Assembly (NCBI GenBank): GCA_051867655.1
Contig: JBJDYV010000098.1
Coordinates: 124,001 to 188,000 of the forward strand
Source: JAJPXI01 sp051867655
GTDB taxonomy: Bacteria; Bacillota; Clostridia; Oscillospirales; Oscillospiraceae
Direction of reading: 5' to 3'
DNA length: 64,000 bases
Below are positions 60,469 through 64,000 of this stretch, piece after piece. Position numbers and translations under genes: made by a program. Within the stretch, counting starts at the first letter, position 1. Every line of letters begins with the position of its first letter. Below the pieces are notes generated by a model, which ran no database searches, was not told the origin of the DNA, and saw nothing but the letters and a program-made list of their open reading frames with translations.

Positions 60469-61512
60469 ATGGAATACACTCAGCTGAGAGAAATGCTCTC
60501 CGCTCTTTGCCCCTTGCCCGGCCCGTCCGGATTTGAGCGTCCGGTTGCTCTGCGGGCAGCGGAACTTCTGCGCCCGCTGGTGGATGAGGTCAGAATTGAC
60601 CGCATGGGCAATCTGATCGGCGTGCGCCGCTGCGGCGTCCCCGGAGCGAAGCGTGTCCTGCTGGACGCTCATTTGGATGAAATTGGGCTGATTGTCATCG
60701 GGGCGGAGGAGGGTTTTCTCCGTTTCCGCACCATCGGCGGGGTGGACCCCCGGATGCTGCCCGACCGTGAGGTGACCATCCTGACGGATCCGCCCCTGTT
60801 CGGCGTCGTGGCCTGTCTGCCGCCGCATGTGCAGAAGGCGGGGGACGCGGACAAGTCGGTCCCCATCCCCGATCTGTTCATTGACACCGGCCTGTCCCAG
60901 GAAGAAGCAACGGCGCGCATTCCGGCGGGGACTCCCTGCGTGTTTCGCGACAGCTGCTTCCCGCTGGGACAGCGGCAGATGTGCGGCAAATCCATGGACG
61001 ACCGTTCCTGCTTTGTTACCCTCCTGCGGGCGGCCCAACTGCTGCAGGAGAAGAAGCTGGATGTGGATCTTTATATCCTGGGCAGTACCCGGGAGGAGGT
61101 CAGCTATGGCGGCGCGGCCACGGCGGTCTGGACGGTCGCGCCCGACTGCTGTGTGGCAGTAGATGTGACCCACGGCAGAACTCCGGACAGCCCCAAGGAT
61201 CGAACTTACGAGCTTGGCGGCGGCCCCGTTGCCGGCGTCGGCCCCAACATGACCCGCTGGATGACGGAGCGCATGGTTGCCAAGGCCAATTCTGCAAAAG
61301 TTCCCGTGCAGTACGAGGTCATCGCGGGCGCGTCCGGCACCAACGGCTGGGACATGCAGATCGCCCGGGAGGGGATCGCCACCTCGGTGCTGTCGCTTCC
61401 CCTGAAATATATGCACAGCCCGGTGGAGACCCTTGACCTGAGCGACATGGAGGCGGTTGCCGCCCTGCTGGCCGCCTTTGTGGAGGGCATCGGAGAGGAG
61501 GCGCTGGCATGA
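60469..61512 (+). CDS. M42-family metallo-aminopeptidase, copy 1
   Basis: A 347-residue TET-type aminopeptidase. Metal and catalytic motifs: AHLDEIG (His), SMDDRS (bridging Asp), REEVSYGG (Glu pair), AVDVTHG (Asp), YMHSPVE (His). All ligands are present, although the usual EEVGxRG is EEVSYGG. M42 enzymes form dodecameric shells that trim peptides. It starts 5 bp after murD and its stop overlaps copy 2 (ATGA). Specificity cannot be read. Confidence 0.92.
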   Translation: MEYTQLREMLSALCPLPGPSGFERPVALRAAELLRPLVDEVRIDRMGNLIGVRRCGVPGAKRVLLDAHLDEIGLIVIGAEEGFLRFRTIGGVDPRMLPDREVTILTDPPLFGVVACLPPHVQKAGDADKSVPIPDLFIDTGLSQEEATARIPAGTPCVFRDSCFPLGQRQMCGKSMDDRSCFVTLLRAAQLLQEKKLDVDLYILGSTREEVSYGGAATAVWTVAPDCCVAVDVTHGRTPDSPKDRTYELGGGPVAGVGPNMTRWMTERMVAKANSAKVPVQYEVIAGASGTNGWDMQIAREGIATSVLSLPLKYMHSPVETLDLSDMEAVAALLAAFVEGIGEEALA

Positions 61513-62534
61513 TTGGGACGTTGAAAACACTTTGCGCCCTGTCCGGTGTATCCAGCTTTGAGGACCCGGTGCGGGACTACCTGATGGAACAGGCCAAGCC
61601 TTACGCCGACAACATGCGGGTGGACGCTTTGGGCAATCTGATTGTTTTTAAAAAGGGAGCCAAAACCACCGGCAACAAGCTGATGCTCTGCGCCCATATG
61701 GACGAGGTGGGCCTGATCATCCGCCACATCACGGAGGACGGCTACCTGAAGTTTTCCGCCGTCGGCGGCATCGACCGGCGGGTCCTGATCGGCAAGCGGG
61801 TCTTTGTGGGCTGGAACCGGGTGCCCGGTATCATCGGTCTGAAGGCCATTCATCTGACTACTGCTGAAGAGCGGAGCAAAGTGCCCAAGCTGGAGGACTT
61901 CTATCTGGACATCGGCGCCAAGGACAGGGAGGAGGCCGAGAGTCTGGTTTCTCTGGGTGACTTCGCTGTGTTTGACAACGAATGTATGGAATACGGAAAC
62001 GGCATGTTCAAGGCCAAAGCCATTGATGACCGTGTAGGCTGCGCGGTGATGCTCAAGCTGCTGCAGCGCGAGCTGCCCATGGACTGTACCTTTGTATTTA
62101 CGGTACAGGAGGAGGTGGGCACCCGGGGTGCTTTCGGCGCCGCCTTCTCGGTCACGCCGGAGATCGCCCTGGTGCTGGAGACAACCACCGCCGCCGACCT
62201 GCCCGGCATCAAAGGGCAGAAACGGGTCTGCGCGCCGGGTCAGGGCCCTGTTATCTCCCTGATGGACGGCAGCACGATCTATGACAAAGAGCTGTTCCGG
62301 CTCATGTGTGACACCGCCGACGCCTCGGGCATTCCCTGGCAGGTCAAGCACTATATTGCCGGCGGAAACGACAGCCGGGCCGTCCAGCGCACTAAAACCG
62401 GCGTTCGGGTGGCTGGGCTCTCCGCCGCGGTGCGCTACCTGCACGCCCCCACCAGTGTGGGTTCGATCAAGGATTTCGAGCAGATGCTGACTCTGACGGC
62501 CGCTTTTGTGAATGCGGTGGCTCAGAGCTGCTGA
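61509..62534 (+). CDS. M42-family metallo-aminopeptidase, copy 2
   Basis: A 341-residue M42 enzyme. Motifs: AHMDEVG, AIDDRVG, VQEEVGTRGA, VLETTTAAD and YLHAPTS. The fourth motif has Glu where copies 1 and 3 have Asp, a difference that in this family distinguishes subgroups of metal site. It overlaps copy 1 by 4 bp and precedes copy 3 by 9 bp. The three copies share order and length, so they are likely paralogues with different substrates. Confidence 0.93.
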   Translation: MIGTLKTLCALSGVSSFEDPVRDYLMEQAKPYADNMRVDALGNLIVFKKGAKTTGNKLMLCAHMDEVGLIIRHITEDGYLKFSAVGGIDRRVLIGKRVFVGWNRVPGIIGLKAIHLTTAEERSKVPKLEDFYLDIGAKDREEAESLVSLGDFAVFDNECMEYGNGMFKAKAIDDRVGCAVMLKLLQRELPMDCTFVFTVQEEVGTRGAFGAAFSVTPEIALVLETTTAADLPGIKGQKRVCAPGQGPVISLMDGSTIYDKELFRLMCDTADASGIPWQVKHYIAGGNDSRAVQRTKTGVRVAGLSAAVRYLHAPTSVGSIKDFEQMLTLTAAFVNAVAQSC

Positions 62535-62543
62535 GGAGGAACG

Positions 62544-63551
62544 ATGATGGATATTTTGAATACGCTGCAGGTCCTCAACGCCTGCCATGGTCCCTCCGGG
62601 GATGAGAACGGCGTGGCCGAGGCCATTCGTGGTCTCGCCGCCCCCCATGCCGACGTGCACTGGTTTGACCCCATGGGCAATCTGATCGTCCACAAGAGGG
62701 GAAACGGCCCCAAGGTACTCTTTGCGGCCCACATGGACAGCATCGGCATGATCGTGACCCATATTGAAGAGGAGGGATTTCTCCGCTTTGGCAAGGTGGG
62801 CGGACTGGATTTGGCGGCTCTGCTGCACACCCCCGTCCGTTTTGCTAACGGCACCCGCGGTTTGATTGGCGCGGATGAAAGCGCCGACCGCAAAAAGCTG
62901 AATGTCGAGGACCTGTTCATCGACATCGGCGCTCACAGCAGGGAGGAGGCCGAGCATCTGGTGCATATTGGCGACACCGCTGTGTTTGATACTCCCTCCT
63001 TTGCCGCGGGAGAGCGCATCATTTCTCCCTATTTGGACAACCGCATTTCCTGCGTCGTCCTTCTGTCCGTGCTGGAGAGCCTGGAAAACAGTATCAATGA
63101 TCTGTACTTTGTCTTTACCACTCAGGAGGAAGTGGGGCTGCGCGGGGCCAAGACGGCCGCCTACGCCATCGACCCGGACTATGCAGTGGCCATCGACGTA
63201 ACGCTGTCCGACGATGTGCCCGGCGCCAAGCACAACGGCAGCAGCGTACTGGGTAAGGGCGCGGCGATTAAGGTGATGGATGGTTCGGTGATCTGCCACC
63301 CGAACATAGTGGAAAAGCTGACTGACCTTGCCCGGAAGCGGAATATCCCCTTCCAGTCCGATGTGATCCGCTCCGGCGGCACCGACGCGGGTGCTATCCA
63401 CGTTTCCCGTACAGGCGTCTATACCGGCGGAATTTCCATCCCCTGCCGCTATATTCACACGCCCACTGAAATGGTGCAGGCATCCGACGTAGACGCCTGC
63501 ATCAAGCTGGCGGCTGCCTTTGCGTGTGCAAGACTGGAATCGGGAGTATAA
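62544..63551 (+). CDS. M42-family metallo-aminopeptidase, copy 3
   Basis: A 335-residue M42 enzyme. Motifs: AHMDSIG (Ser instead of the usual Glu after the His-x-Asp), YLDNRIS, TQEEVGLRGA, AIDVTLSDD and YIHTPTE. SD GAGGAACG before ATG 62544; an ATG three bases later is also possible. It is the last of the tandem set and lies 4 bp before the next gene. Confidence 0.93.
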   Translation: MMDILNTLQVLNACHGPSGDENGVAEAIRGLAAPHADVHWFDPMGNLIVHKRGNGPKVLFAAHMDSIGMIVTHIEEEGFLRFGKVGGLDLAALLHTPVRFANGTRGLIGADESADRKKLNVEDLFIDIGAHSREEAEHLVHIGDTAVFDTPSFAAGERIISPYLDNRISCVVLLSVLESLENSINDLYFVFTTQEEVGLRGAKTAAYAIDPDYAVAIDVTLSDDVPGAKHNGSSVLGKGAAIKVMDGSVICHPNIVEKLTDLARKRNIPFQSDVIRSGGTDAGAIHVSRTGVYTGGISIPCRYIHTPTEMVQASDVDACIKLAAAFACARLESGV

Positions 63552-63555
63552 AGAG

Positions 63556-64000
63556 ATGCAGATATCAGAAAAAGTACGGCAACTGGGCGCTCAGGCCCAG
63601 GCCGACCTGCGGGAGCAATTTGAGCGAATCGATGCGATCTCCGAGCTGAACACCCAGAAGGTTCTATCCGCCTTTCAGAAGCACCGCGTGGCCGAAAGCT
63701 ACTTTGCCGGCACCACCGGCTATGGATATGACGACATCGGACGGGACAAACTGGAAGAGATCTATGCCGATATTTTCGGCACCGAGGACGCCCTGGTGCG
63801 CATTGGTTTTGCCAACGGCACCCACACCATTACCTGCGCCTTGTTTGGCGCCCTGAAGCCGGGAGATGTGCTGCTGTCCGCGGTCGGTGCGCCCTACGAC
63901 ACCTTGCTGGGTGTGATCGGCGTAGTGAATAAAGGTCCCGGTTCCCTGAAGGATTGGGGCGTGGAGTACCGACAAGTAGATCTCCTTGACAATAAGTCGG
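63556..64000 (+). CDS. YnbB/aluminium-resistance-type PLP enzyme, N-terminal part (cut by window end)
   Basis: 148 codons are visible and the frame is open at the window edge. The start QISEKVRQLGAQAQADL and the segment HRVAESYFAGTTGYGYDDIGRD match the methionine-gamma-lyase-like YnbB family. GTEDALVRIGFANGTHTITCALFGAL is the PLP-phosphate region. Function is not established despite the aluminium-resistance name. ATG 63556 follows copy 3 of the M42 genes by 4 bp, so it belongs to the murD operon. Confidence 0.9.
   Translation, partial: MQISEKVRQLGAQAQADLREQFERIDAISELNTQKVLSAFQKHRVAESYFAGTTGYGYDDIGRDKLEEIYADIFGTEDALVRIGFANGTHTITCALFGALKPGDVLLSAVGAPYDTLLGVIGVVNKGPGSLKDWGVEYRQVDLLDNKS

Overview
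The window is a gene-dense, GC-rich chromosome segment from a low-GC-phylum relative (Bacillota, class Clostridia). An Oscillospiraceae-type gut anaerobe (Flavonifractor/Intestinimonas/Oscillibacter-like) fits best. Evidence for this is a sporulation sigma factor (sigG), spore-type cortex hydrolases, T-box and ZTP riboswitch leaders, strong AGGAGG ribosome binding sites and canonical TTGACA/TATAAT promoters. Other hints are FeoAB iron uptake, anaerobic molybdopterin enzymes and a GTP-type PEP carboxykinase. The genus assignment is inference; no 16S gene is present.

Layout. 1-3855: end of a MerR-type regulator, then a ferredoxin-like subunit with a large molybdopterin oxidoreductase. 3856-9143: T-box leader, EamA transporter and tyrS, then an AI-2E-family permease and purB. 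9160-16502: feoAB fusion, divergent N-acetylmuramoyl-L-alanine amidase, and a FecCD-type metal/oxyanion ABC importer behind a structured leader with its own terminator. 16578-20155: fhs behind a ZTP riboswitch, divergent glnS. 20221-25148: threonine aldolase overlapping a second molybdopterin oxidoreductase, then a YtrA-type GntR regulator with a DUF5808 membrane protein. 25200-33674 (minus): uvrA, yjbR, EamA transporter, M28 peptidase and uvrB form one long operon headed by a LexA-box promoter, preceded by radC and pyrE.

33830-42710 (plus apart from the SOD gene): glycosyltransferase, small multidrug-export-type membrane protein, an unknown 118-aa protein, recD2, a ribbon-helix-helix protein coupled to comF, mreB, superoxide dismutase (minus), mrnC and rqcH. 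42766-48127: S-layer-homology protein and rodA (minus), tsaE-tsaB-upp (plus), coaX (minus). 48345-54744: sigG with a strong leader hairpin, a BlaI/BlaR1-type pair with two operators, an HD-domain protein, a LysM-GH18/amidase pair (minus) and a DUF4349 lipoprotein. 54806-58986 (minus): pckG, rsmA, degV and rnpB (RNase P RNA). 59087-64000: murD, three tandem M42 aminopeptidases and the start of a YnbB-type PLP enzyme cut by the window edge.

Most of the window is core housekeeping: tRNA charging and modification, cell wall synthesis, nucleotide metabolism, DNA repair and sporulation. No tRNA, insertion sequence, prophage, CRISPR array or obvious frameshift was seen. The accessory interest lies in two molybdoenzymes of unknown substrate together with a candidate molybdenum-type importer and its regulatory leader. 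Also of interest are the orphan BlaI/BlaR1 sensor pair, a tyrosine T-box placed on a transporter, and RNA hairpins that appear to control translation (sigG, 118-aa gene).
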